Both the position numbers and the translations under genes were made by a program. DNA of 64,000 nt from Halodesulfovibrio spirochaetisodalis (GTDB lineage: Bacteria; Desulfobacterota; Desulfovibrionia; Desulfovibrionales; Desulfovibrionaceae), in assembly GCF_001672295.1 (NCBI RefSeq), contig NZ_JXMS01000005.1, positions 1 through 64,000 of the forward strand, given 5' to 3'. The notes beneath the pieces are model-generated. The model was not told the origin of the DNA. It searched no databases and saw only the letters and a program-made list of their open reading frames with translations. Shown here in pieces: positions 9,601-17,776 of the stretch. Position 1 is the first letter of the stretch. Each line of letters opens with the position of its first letter.

Positions 9601-9684
9601 AAATGCAGGCCCCAATCCTGTAAATGCGGTTGCAGTGACTGCTGCTGCAGTTGTTTTCAAAAACGTTCTTCTTTGCATTTGCAA
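6634..9684 (-). CDS. fdhA: Formate dehydrogenase alpha subunit, selenocysteine-containing (UGA at 9106-9108)
   Basis: This is one gene of 1,016 residues, although an in-frame TGA (codon 193) splits it into two frames. Translation through it gives EHQARI-U-HSATVAALGESF, the expected Sec site that ligates Mo/W. The next bases form a small stem-loop (GGCTCT-GGG-AGAGTC) whose loop starts 23 bases after UGA, fitting a bacterial SECIS element. The N-terminus has a Tat signal (RRTFLK, A-rich h-region). CAFCSVGCGLVV ... GSLCAKG ligates the [4Fe-4S] cluster. It oxidises formate to CO2 in the periplasm, or the reverse. Start at 9684 has GGAG 6 bases upstream. Confidence 0.95.
9064..9105 (-). promoter_or_regulatory. 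SECIS element for fdhA Sec193
   Basis: Immediately downstream of the UGA on the coding strand, 17 bases precede a 6-bp stem GGCTCT/AGAGTC with the loop GGG. SelB-binding SECIS hairpins in bacteria need a G at the start of the apical loop and a short, fixed distance from UGA; both are met. Confidence 0.7.
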
Positions 9685-10224
9685 CTCCGTAACAACTCAA
9701 ATATAAAGAAAACACGTATATTCAGCACAACACAGACACTTCCACAACTGTCTGCATTGTCCGGTGCAAAAAGAACGAAAAAATACCCTTATATATAGTA
9801 AAAAAACATCTCGATACATATTATTGCAAGAGATTATGCAAAAGCATGTCTTTTTTCATGTAACACAACAACGCATTCCACCTTTTTTACTATATGCGTT
9901 GATATGGTACTAAGCAAAAACACTTTACAATAACTCGCTTGACCTTCAAACAAACGCAGTATTGCTCTTTTACTACTATATAAACGTAACGTGCACACTC
10001 TTTTTTGCACTGATATGAGAATATACGAGGCGTATGTGTAAAACAAAAAAAGCAATACAGTGTCAACACGGCAAAAAACCGTAGCCAAACATAATTTTAT
10101 CTATTTTCCGATGTATATTTTACTTGCAAAACGTTTTCATTTTATATTTTACCGTTATATTTTGTTACGTTAAATGCAAAACAACTCTGTGCCAAACCGT
10201 AAGCAAGAATCCTGTTTCAATATA
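9685..10224. other. AT-rich gene-free region upstream of fdhA
   Basis: About 540 bases, strongly AT-rich with many T and A runs, and no credible gene on either strand. It must hold the fdhA promoter. I see a palindrome AAAACGTTTT at 10128-10137 but no sigma-54 promoter and no clear -35/-10 pair. Confidence 0.5.
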
Positions 10225-10262
10225 TAAAAAAAAGAGTACAATTTTTTTTGCACTCTTTTTTA
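10225..10262. terminator. Terminator after the Alg8-like/beta-helix gene
   Basis: AAAAAGAGT(A)CAA / TTG(C)ACTCTTTTT stem with T-run on either side. It lies 17 bases after the stop of the minus-strand gene. Confidence 0.8.
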
Positions 10263-10278
10263 TGTAAAATACATATTC

Positions 10279-12966
10279 CTACCTAGATTCAAGCACGATA
10301 TTGCCATCACCATCCGGTGGAGCGTACGCAGCTCCCCCCTCAGGCATACGTGTTACTTCTCCCCAAGGATGTCCGGCTGGTGGATGTATTTGTGAGTTAC
10401 GCACGCTATTATGCTGGCTGAATCCTCCATGAAAATTCACGTCTGTTTCAATAACAGAATCTGACACCACGTTATCCGCACTTGACCACTGAAACGCTAA
10501 ATGCCGTATGTTTTTTATAACCGAATCTGTAATGGTACAGTAAAAACTGCGGGCAATACGAACATAGCCGTTCCCTTTCTTTCCCTTATTCCATGCCCCG
10601 TCTATGTATATATTACGAATCGCAATCTGCAGACAGCTATCCAACGCCAAAGGATGCCGCCCTGCCATAAGCACTTTTACATTTTCCACTGTACAATTAC
10701 GTGCCCACTTAAACTGAATCCCGTCAACGGCATACTCCGGAACAACATTCTCATACACAGCAACAACTTCGCTCCGGTTCATACCAGAAACGTCCTGCTG
10801 TATTGTGAAGTCAGAGAGTGTTACGTGTTGCGGCATATACGGTTCATAGACTTTTGCCCCCGAAGGAAATGAAGTTTTAGGCATCTCGCTCAACACAAAG
10901 CCATCTTCCCCTTTTTCTGATACCACCCCTATATACTGCCTGAGATATGGATATTGCCTGCGCCAATGCACCGCGTTAATACTGTTAAAGAAAGTCTCAT
11001 CGTTAGGAGTCGAAATCCAAACAGGCATCTCGGTCTGCAAGTTTGCAGTCCGCGCACGTAATACCTTATCCCCTTTTTGATACTCTTCCGACAAGTCCGT
11101 CACTTTTGCGCCTCGCGAGCCTGCTACCGCAACCACTGCACTGTCTTCACTCCTCAGACGTGACACAAGTACCGTTGCCTCTATACCGCTTCCCGCGAGG
11201 GTAACATTGCTGCGAGTAATACGCACAGGCGTATCAACATAGAATCGTCCTGCAGGAATTACTATTCGTATTGATTCAGAGAATGCTGTCTCTTTAATTG
11301 CCTGCATAATTGCCTTACCAGCATCATCGCCGGTCTGCACCGCAAGTACAATTTCTGAAAGATGTTCTTTGCCTGATGCAAATGCGTGCACATCCCAAAA
11401 TAACGAGCGGACAATGGGAGTTACCTCCAACGCCCCGTTCCCCAATCCGCTCAAAAAGAGAAGGAGAAGGACATTGACCGCAATCATCCATTTTTTAAAA
11501 TAACTACGCACTTCGTGCATACCCAGATTCTGTCCGCCAGCTTTCTGTTTTGCGCTCTTCGTTTTTTGCCACACCTGCACATCAAGGTTATACACGGAGA
11601 AAATTTTAATCGCGGCTCCAACCCACTGATTGTAAAGCATCAACGGCAAATGAGGTATCCGTAACTCAAAGCCTTGCAGCACATATGCCCAAAAAAGAGT
11701 CAACCTTGTCACAACAACCCAGCAGCAATAGTAAACAAGGTAGTAAGGAGAAGCGAATATCGCGAGCATCAGCGCGCTGGACGGCCCCACAAGAGGTGTC
11801 CATACAGTAAGTCGCTGGTCAATAATGCACCACCAGATAAACCGCCCCATCGGCTTTGGCCCAAGCTGTATTGCACGGGCATTATTGCGCAGCATATTCC
11901 CGTACCAGCGAGTCATGAGTGAAATACTGGTTGCTATAAACCGCTCCTGCCTTGCCTCAATTGCGACGACTGGAGCATCTGGCACATAGAACATTTCATA
12001 TCCGTTCTTAAGCAGATAAAACCACGTGGACTTATCATCCCCCATGAGAAAACGGATACGCCCGAACATCCAGCTTTGCAGATGATCTGCTTCCACAAAA
12101 CGGATAAACTCTTCCGTAAGCACCACAGATGCTTTGTATATAGAAAAACGACCTGTTACAGTAAGGACTCGTTTTGACATGGAATGCGAATTAAACAGGT
12201 GGTGGCGCTGAATAAATTTCAACGCATACCAATCCTTAAAAATAGAATCTTCGCCTTCCTGCAACGGCAGATTGTCCGTTGTCAGTGCCCCGAGACGCGG
12301 GTTTGATTTAAAAAACGGGAGACATTTTTTTAGAGTGTCCGGCAGCAACAGGGTATCCCCATCCATAAACACCACCAGATCATTATCGGAGTCGACATGC
12401 CATCCCCCAAGCCCGTTATAGTCACGGGCAATAGCACGTAGGGCATGCCCCATTGCCATGCGCTTTCCGTCCTTCTGGTACATGAATGTCAGATGTAGCT
12501 TTCCCCCCCCGGGCTCCTCATTGACGACTCTCGAAATAAACGCAGCCTCGTCACTGCCGGAAACACTTACAACAAAGAACACATCACACGGTAGCTCCCG
12601 CACCTCCCGTACAAGTGCCTGAAACACCATTCTGGAAACACGATATTCCTCTTTATACGAAGGAATCATTATATACAGCCGCTTGGGCATAGGATTAGCC
12701 ACAGCATCCGCCGCAGCCCGCAGTGAAGGAAAAACAGATTTTCTGTAGCGGTAACTACGGTAACAATGAAGTAACTGCCACGAATACCGCCAAAGGCCGA
12801 ACAAGGTTACTGCCACAACAGAATGTGAAGAAAAACTCCACGCCCTGTCCGGCAATCCCCAAAGGACACTGACAACAGCGACAACGTATACAGCACTCGT
12901 CTTGAGCGAGGTTTTCACTGTCTGTCTTGTGGCTTTGCGCTGAAAAGCTTGGGTATGCATATTCAT
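10279..12966 (-). CDS. Alg8-like processive GT2 glycosyltransferase fused to a right-handed beta-helix domain
   Basis: From the ATG at 12966 (AGGGGGG just upstream) the protein has 895 residues; a GTG 27 bases earlier is less likely. Two N-terminal membrane helices precede a GT2 domain with IPSYKEE (about 101), FMDGDTLL (DGD about 202-204), FLMGDDKSTWFYLL (GDD about 309-311) and TRWYGNMLRNNARAI (about 352-366). The GDD and RWYGNMLR blocks are those of Alg8, the alginate synthase. Several membrane helices follow, to about residue 510. The last 370 residues lie beyond the final helix and have the N-, V- and S-rich ladder of a pectate-lyase-like beta-helix, possibly periplasmic. Alg8 itself lacks such a domain (about 494 residues). 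With the PilZ protein upstream it should make and process an exopolysaccharide; the sugar is unknown. Confidence 0.82.
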   Translation of the reverse strand: MNMHTQAFQRKATRQTVKTSLKTSAVYVVAVVSVLWGLPDRAWSFSSHSVVAVTLFGLWRYSWQLLHCYRSYRYRKSVFPSLRAAADAVANPMPKRLYIMIPSYKEEYRVSRMVFQALVREVRELPCDVFFVVSVSGSDEAAFISRVVNEEPGGGKLHLTFMYQKDGKRMAMGHALRAIARDYNGLGGWHVDSDNDLVVFMDGDTLLLPDTLKKCLPFFKSNPRLGALTTDNLPLQEGEDSIFKDWYALKFIQRHHLFNSHSMSKRVLTVTGRFSIYKASVVLTEEFIRFVEADHLQSWMFGRIRFLMGDDKSTWFYLLKNGYEMFYVPDAPVVAIEARQERFIATSISLMTRWYGNMLRNNARAIQLGPKPMGRFIWWCIIDQRLTVWTPLVGPSSALMLAIFASPYYLVYYCCWVVVTRLTLFWAYVLQGFELRIPHLPLMLYNQWVGAAIKIFSVYNLDVQVWQKTKSAKQKAGGQNLGMHEVRSYFKKWMIAVNVLLLLFLSGLGNGALEVTPIVRSLFWDVHAFASGKEHLSEIVLAVQTGDDAGKAIMQAIKETAFSESIRIVIPAGRFYVDTPVRITRSNVTLAGSGIEATVLVSRLRSEDSAVVAVAGSRGAKVTDLSEEYQKGDKVLRARTANLQTEMPVWISTPNDETFFNSINAVHWRRQYPYLRQYIGVVSEKGEDGFVLSEMPKTSFPSGAKVYEPYMPQHVTLSDFTIQQDVSGMNRSEVVAVYENVVPEYAVDGIQFKWARNCTVENVKVLMAGRHPLALDSCLQIAIRNIYIDGAWNKGKKGNGYVRIARSFYCTITDSVIKNIRHLAFQWSSADNVVSDSVIETDVNFHGGFSQHNSVRNSQIHPPAGHPWGEVTRMPEGGAAYAPPDGDGNIVLESR

Positions 12967-12983
12967 AATCCCCCCTAATGCTC

Positions 12984-14495
12984 CTAGAACCACGAGGTAG
13001 TTACACGCACTTCAGCACGGGCACCCAGAGCAGGAGCAACCGCGTCGGTAAACAAGATCTTTACAGGCACTACCTGAGGTTCTTTGGTAAGATTCTTAAA
13101 GGCAAGATCATCTCTTATGACGGCGTTATCACCCACGGTATCAACAATCCCTTTAACCTTCTTCTTGAGGGAAGGAATAATCAGCTCAGCCTCATCCCCG
13201 ACAGCCAGCCGCTTTGCATCTTCAAATGTGAATCTTGCGACAACCCACGGGACAGCGTCTGCCGGAACCAGTGTCAGCACGCTTTGTCCTGTAGTCACAA
13301 ACGAACCTTGCGCCTGCTTAACTGCGTGCACTCGTCCCGCTGCCATGCTTTTCACATGAAATCTTTTCAAATTCTCTACAGCTTGTGCCAACTGCACTTT
13401 ATGCAACGCTACCTTGTGCTCCTGTACTGAAATCTCTGCACGTATCTTCTCTACTTCTCCACGTACCGCTCCATCTGTCAGATATTTACCTGTGGCAGCA
13501 CTTACGGCATTTACTCTGGCATGTCGTAATTCTTCATGCAGTCTGTCCTCCTCAGCCTTAGTGGTAAGGTAGGCCTGCCTTCTTTTATCAGTATAGGAAC
13601 GGCTCACAGCACCGCGCTTAACCAACATCTTTGCCCGTTCAAGTTCTTTTTCTGCCAACTGTCTTGTGCTTTTGGCAGCCTCGAATTTGTGTCGAAGCAT
13701 GCCCACCTTCTGCTTTGCAGCATCGCGGTAAAGCCGCATAGCTTTATGCTCATCAGTCAACTGGATTCGCATCATTGCTAACTGCTGCTGCGCCATAGCC
13801 AAAGCAATGCGGGACTGTTCAACATCTCTACGCCCCTTTTCGTCATCCATGCTGTACAACAACTGACCTTTTTTAACGACCTGCCCTTTCTGCACAGCAA
13901 TGTTTTTAATAATCCCGCTCTGCTCTGGTGCAGCCCGTACAACCATCTCATACACGGCAGCGTCCACACTCACCGCAGTAACCCAGTTACTGTACACAAC
14001 ACCAAGGACAATCAGTACAATCGACAACCCTGCCAAAGCATGTGCTGAGGCGCGTTTCTTATATGTCTTCTGAAACTCGGCGCATTCTTCGTCAGTCATT
14101 TCAAGGTCAGCTTTAAAAGGCACCACTGCTGACTCAATGCTGGCTACAACTCCTTGCGCATCATCCACTTTTCCTTCAACAGTTGCCTGAAAATACTTTT
14201 GCATAATGGCTTTGTTATTTTCAGACAGTTCACTAAATTCGAATCCGGCATATCCCCCTCCGACGTACCGCAATACAACAGCGGTGCTGAACGAAATATT
14301 CATATCCGGCAAAGGGAGCACAAAGGTTATATTGTCACTCCATTCAGCCTGTAATCCGGCTTTTGGCAACACACACTTAAATCCCCCTAAAGACCAATCA
14401 ACAACCTCACACTCTTCCCCCTCCACAATGACTTGTGCAGGGAGCTGCACCCGATGGTATTTTCTGGAATAATTTGCTTGTAATAGTTTAGGCAT
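12984..14495 (-). CDS. Alg44-like protein: c-di-GMP-binding PilZ domain + HlyD-type periplasmic arm
   Basis: The protein has 503 residues. The PilZ domain at about 8-110 carries both c-di-GMP signatures, RKYHR (11-15, RxxxR) and DWSLGG (33-38, DxSxxG). A single membrane helix (about 151-172) follows. The remainder is a membrane-fusion (HlyD) architecture: a lipoyl-like half (AAPEQSGIIKNIAVQKGQVV), a long coiled coil (about 230-380) and the second lipoyl half (MAAGRVHAVKQAQGSFV). This is the layout of Alg44, the co-polymerase that lets c-di-GMP activate Alg8. It lies 17 bases before the start of the glycosyltransferase gene, clearly one operon. Start has AGGGGG 6 bases upstream. Confidence 0.88.
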   Translation of the reverse strand: MPKLLQANYSRKYHRVQLPAQVIVEGEECEVVDWSLGGFKCVLPKAGLQAEWSDNITFVLPLPDMNISFSTAVVLRYVGGGYAGFEFSELSENNKAIMQKYFQATVEGKVDDAQGVVASIESAVVPFKADLEMTDEECAEFQKTYKKRASAHALAGLSIVLIVLGVVYSNWVTAVSVDAAVYEMVVRAAPEQSGIIKNIAVQKGQVVKKGQLLYSMDDEKGRRDVEQSRIALAMAQQQLAMMRIQLTDEHKAMRLYRDAAKQKVGMLRHKFEAAKSTRQLAEKELERAKMLVKRGAVSRSYTDKRRQAYLTTKAEEDRLHEELRHARVNAVSAATGKYLTDGAVRGEVEKIRAEISVQEHKVALHKVQLAQAVENLKRFHVKSMAAGRVHAVKQAQGSFVTTGQSVLTLVPADAVPWVVARFTFEDAKRLAVGDEAELIIPSLKKKVKGIVDTVGDNAVIRDDLAFKNLTKEPQVVPVKILFTDAVAPALGARAEVRVTTSWF

Positions 14496-14608
14496 AGCTT
14501 CCCCCTAAAAGTGCCAACGGCATAGTTACGTTCTATTTTCTGCAACCTTTTCCTATTGGCCTGCCACTGCTTCAGTAAGTGACGGCTTGTGACAGTGCAC
14601 AAAAAAAG

Positions 14609-14673
14609 TTGGTACACCTCATAAAAGCAATTGGTACACCAACCACAAAAAACACTATCTATTTAAATAGATA
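14609..14673 (-). promoter_or_regulatory. Repeated and palindromic sites upstream of the polysaccharide synthase operon
   Basis: TTGGTACACC occurs twice, at 14609-14618 and 14631-14640, exactly 22 bases (two helical turns) apart. The second copy extends to a near-palindrome TTGGTACACCAA. A perfect 18-base palindrome, TATCTATTTAAATAGATA, follows at 14656-14673. These look like transcription-factor sites for the operon starting at 14495. The factor is not known to me. Confidence 0.45.
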
Positions 14674-14774
14674 AATAGACTTTTGATGACAGAAAGCACT
14701 CAAGTCCCAAACATGTTCAACATACTCGTTGCGTAAAAAAAGCTGGCACATTGCATACTCTGTTGCCTTCCCCA

Positions 14775-14811
14775 TAAAAAACGAGGAACGCGTATGCGCT
14801 CCTCGTTTTAT
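14775..14811 (-). terminator. Terminator at the end of the flagellar operon
   Basis: AAAACGAGGA-a-CGC / GCG-c-TCCTCGTTTT stem with A-run and T-run on the two sides, 30 bases after the fliD stop. Confidence 0.82.
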
Positions 14812-14840
14812 TCCGTTCACCAAGCATGTTTCGGAATGTG

Positions 14841-16562
14841 CTATCCTGTCTGGGCAATCATTGAAGTCAGACTACTTTGAATATTTGTATAATATGCAAG
14901 CTGCCCGTCCAACACTGCATATTTCCTACGCAAATCCTGCTCTTTTTTTGCAAGACGCTGCTCCTGATAATAAATGTCGTTTTGCAACTTTGTTGCATCA
15001 GTATCATAGGTATTGCTCACGGTTGTCAGCGTCCCGTTCTCAGTGTTTGTCCATTTTTCAATGGAATCCTGCAACTGTGGAACAACACCTTCTTTCACAC
15101 GCAGGTCTGCAGTATGACTTCCCTCGTTCAAATTTGAAACTTCCATCACCATACCGGCAGCCGCTGTGCCCGCCGCAGCTGTAACAGTATTCCCGTTGAT
15201 GGTCGCAGGTTCTCCATTTATTTTGGCAGAAACAATAGTCCCGCCAACAACCGTATACTCAAATGAATAGGCACCGGGTTCAGTAATCCCCTCAATGGTC
15301 GAAAGAACCTGCACTCCTTTAGTGTCACTGATACCTGTGTTGGAACAACTCAGTAATTCGGCAACGGCATACGGGTCTTCCTCAAGCGCCTTGTCCAACT
15401 CTTCTTCATCGATAAGTAGTTGCCCAAAGGTATCCGAGCCTTCATCAGTATCTGTTGAAAACCCTATCTGGGATAATGCATTGAACGTATCAAATGTACT
15501 ATCAAAACCTGTCACAGACATGGATAACTGGTTCTTTAAGTCATTATACACCATATCCAGAGCATAGCTGTCGATGGTGTATGCCTCAATTTTCTCACCG
15601 CTCTCTTCATCTTCAACATACGTTACAATGCGTCCTGTCAAAGCCTGAATGTCGTAGATAAGCTTGTTAATATCTTCTACCAGTGTCGTGATCGATTCTT
15701 TGGTTTTGTCGGTATCGCATGTAATTGTCAGGTTCACTTCACCAGTAGTCACATCACTCAATACAAGCTCAAGTCCGGGGATGACATCATCTACAGTATT
15801 CGTTCCACGCTCCATCCAGTCTGCTGCACCCGGAGGAAACCCGTCCACTTTAATCTGGGCATTCTGTGCGGTACGTACATTCGTAAAATCTGCCGATTCG
15901 TAATCTACCAACGTTGTTGAAGCAGATACGGAAATGGCATTATCTTTTCCTGTCTCCAGACCGGACATTCTGAAATAAAGATCATCCCCGTCAGAGAGCA
16001 AATCTGCCTGAACAAGATCACGGGCAACGGGGTCAGCATTGATCATGTCCACTAACTGCTGAGCAGTCGTATTTGCAGGTACATCGATAGAAATAGATTC
16101 ACCGTTGCACTCAAATGCGAAAACGGAATCAGTGGTTGTTATTACGTCAGTAGGCTCTGCATAGACCATATTCATGTTAACCCACACATCATTCTGCGCA
16201 AGCTGGTTCACTTCAACAGTGTGGCTACCCTCTTTCAAGTCTCCGGTTACATTACCTGCAACTGCCTCTTCAGAGGACGTCACAGACATCTCTAAAAATT
16301 CCCCCACTGAGTTGAAGTCATCAAGCGTAGTATCAAGCTCTGCCATTGAACTTACAAGGTCATCAAGCAAGGATGAACATGCTTCGTTCTCTGCAAGCAT
16401 TGTTTCATACTTTTCCTTGGTATAACTCTCCGCCTTTATCTGAGCGTCAATAATCTCATTAAAGTCTGTTCCGTTACCAAGTCCTGTAAAGTTTACCGCT
16501 CCCGCCGAGGATACCGGCTGATAAGCCATTACATCAGAAGAGACAGAAGAAACGTACGACAT
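14841..16562 (-). CDS. fliD: Flagellar filament cap protein FliD (HAP2)
   Basis: The protein has 573 residues. The N-terminal domain reads FTGLGNGTDFNEIIDAQIKA (about 25-44), the usual FliD start. The C-terminal helical region ends with a predicted coiled coil (about 520-560, QEQRLAKKEQDLRRKYAVLD). FliD sits on the filament tip and folds exported flagellin. It is the last gene of the operon, 8 bases after flgL. Confidence 0.92.
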   Translation of the reverse strand: MSYVSSVSSDVMAYQPVSSAGAVNFTGLGNGTDFNEIIDAQIKAESYTKEKYETMLAENEACSSLLDDLVSSMAELDTTLDDFNSVGEFLEMSVTSSEEAVAGNVTGDLKEGSHTVEVNQLAQNDVWVNMNMVYAEPTDVITTTDSVFAFECNGESISIDVPANTTAQQLVDMINADPVARDLVQADLLSDGDDLYFRMSGLETGKDNAISVSASTTLVDYESADFTNVRTAQNAQIKVDGFPPGAADWMERGTNTVDDVIPGLELVLSDVTTGEVNLTITCDTDKTKESITTLVEDINKLIYDIQALTGRIVTYVEDEESGEKIEAYTIDSYALDMVYNDLKNQLSMSVTGFDSTFDTFNALSQIGFSTDTDEGSDTFGQLLIDEEELDKALEEDPYAVAELLSCSNTGISDTKGVQVLSTIEGITEPGAYSFEYTVVGGTIVSAKINGEPATINGNTVTAAAGTAAAGMVMEVSNLNEGSHTADLRVKEGVVPQLQDSIEKWTNTENGTLTTVSNTYDTDATKLQNDIYYQEQRLAKKEQDLRRKYAVLDGQLAYYTNIQSSLTSMIAQTG

Positions 16563-16570
16563 ATCCTCTC

Positions 16571-17767
16571 CTATAAGTAATTTGTGAGGTTCAGTTGAAA
16601 CACACTGTTCGTTGTCCTCAATATCGTCTCGTAAATAGCTTCAGCCTGAGCCAGCTCCACGGACAACTGGGTTGCATCTGCATCTTCTACAAAACTAACC
16701 TGAGAAATAGTTCTGTCGTTGGTAAATGAGATGGCTGTCTTCGTATTGTCAGCGGTATTCTGACGCGTACCGATATTCGCATCACGCTGCAGCAACTGCT
16801 CATATCCATCTGTAAACGTTTCAATACAGGATGCTACACCCGCGTGGTTGCCTGTTTCCATGTACGCAACCATGTCGCCCATTATTTCAAACAAATTTGG
16901 CTCCGCATACGGCTGGCCAGTTGCCGGATCAGTACCGCCGAATACTGTTGAGCCTACGGATGTAATCTCAAGTGTACTGTTTTCACCTATGGCAACAGAC
17001 AGATTCTCACTTGCGCCTACATACTCATACGCCGGACGTATATAGAGGTTTGTCCCGCTTCCGGTTCCATCCTCCGCTACAACGGCTGTTCCTGTGGCAA
17101 GTGTAATGGACGCATCACCTGCTACAATCTGGGTATCACCAGCTGCCAGCGTCGCAGTCTGCCAAGTTTCACCGCCATCTGTTGAATACTGGTAGTCCAG
17201 ATCGTCAGCACCGCCGACAGTGCCGGATTCCAGCATCTGAATCTGAACCGTATACGGAGCTTCACCATCTACGGAAACAACATCTGCGTGCGTCAAAGCC
17301 GGATCATCTATCGTTACGCCAAGCGTCTTTTCATAGGCACTGTTTTCAATGTCATTACCTGCAAACAGATAATTCTCGCCCAGCTTGGTATTACTTATCT
17401 GAAAAAGGGAATCCATATTCTGTCGTAGTTCGATCCCCATACTCTCCAACTGCTCTGCAGTGTAGGTCTCTGTAGAAGCCTGTTCAGCCAGTTCGCTGAC
17501 ATTGGTTAAAATTTCACTGCCCTGCTGCAACGCACTACCCGCTGTTGCCAAATAGTTTGCGCTTAGCCCGCAGTTTTCCTCATACATAGACAACGTTCCA
17601 GAATATGAGCGCAACTGCATGCTCAGAGCAGCACCCGACGGGTCATCTGACGGTGCGTTCAACTTCTTCTGTGTCGTTGTCATCATGTTCAACGTCATCA
17701 CGTTGCTGAGCGACTTATTCAAGTTCTTCAACGAGGCGGTATAAATCTGAGATGTGGCAATTCGCAT
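16571..17767 (-). CDS. flgL: Flagellar hook-filament junction protein FlgL (HAP3)
   Basis: The protein has 398 residues. Conserved terminal coils are present: RIATSQIYTASLKNLNKSLS at the start and a flagellin-like end (AQAEAIYETILRTTNSVFQL, about 375-394). Around residues 35-60 it has NAPSDDPSGAALSMQLRSY, the flagellin/FlgL N-terminal signature. A long variable insert (about 140-300) makes it larger than the enterobacterial protein (about 317). It lies 9 bases after flgK. Confidence 0.92.
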   Translation of the reverse strand: MRIATSQIYTASLKNLNKSLSNVMTLNMMTTTQKKLNAPSDDPSGAALSMQLRSYSGTLSMYEENCGLSANYLATAGSALQQGSEILTNVSELAEQASTETYTAEQLESMGIELRQNMDSLFQISNTKLGENYLFAGNDIENSAYEKTLGVTIDDPALTHADVVSVDGEAPYTVQIQMLESGTVGGADDLDYQYSTDGGETWQTATLAAGDTQIVAGDASITLATGTAVVAEDGTGSGTNLYIRPAYEYVGASENLSVAIGENSTLEITSVGSTVFGGTDPATGQPYAEPNLFEIMGDMVAYMETGNHAGVASCIETFTDGYEQLLQRDANIGTRQNTADNTKTAISFTNDRTISQVSFVEDADATQLSVELAQAEAIYETILRTTNSVFQLNLTNYL

Positions 17768-17776
17768 AATAACCTC

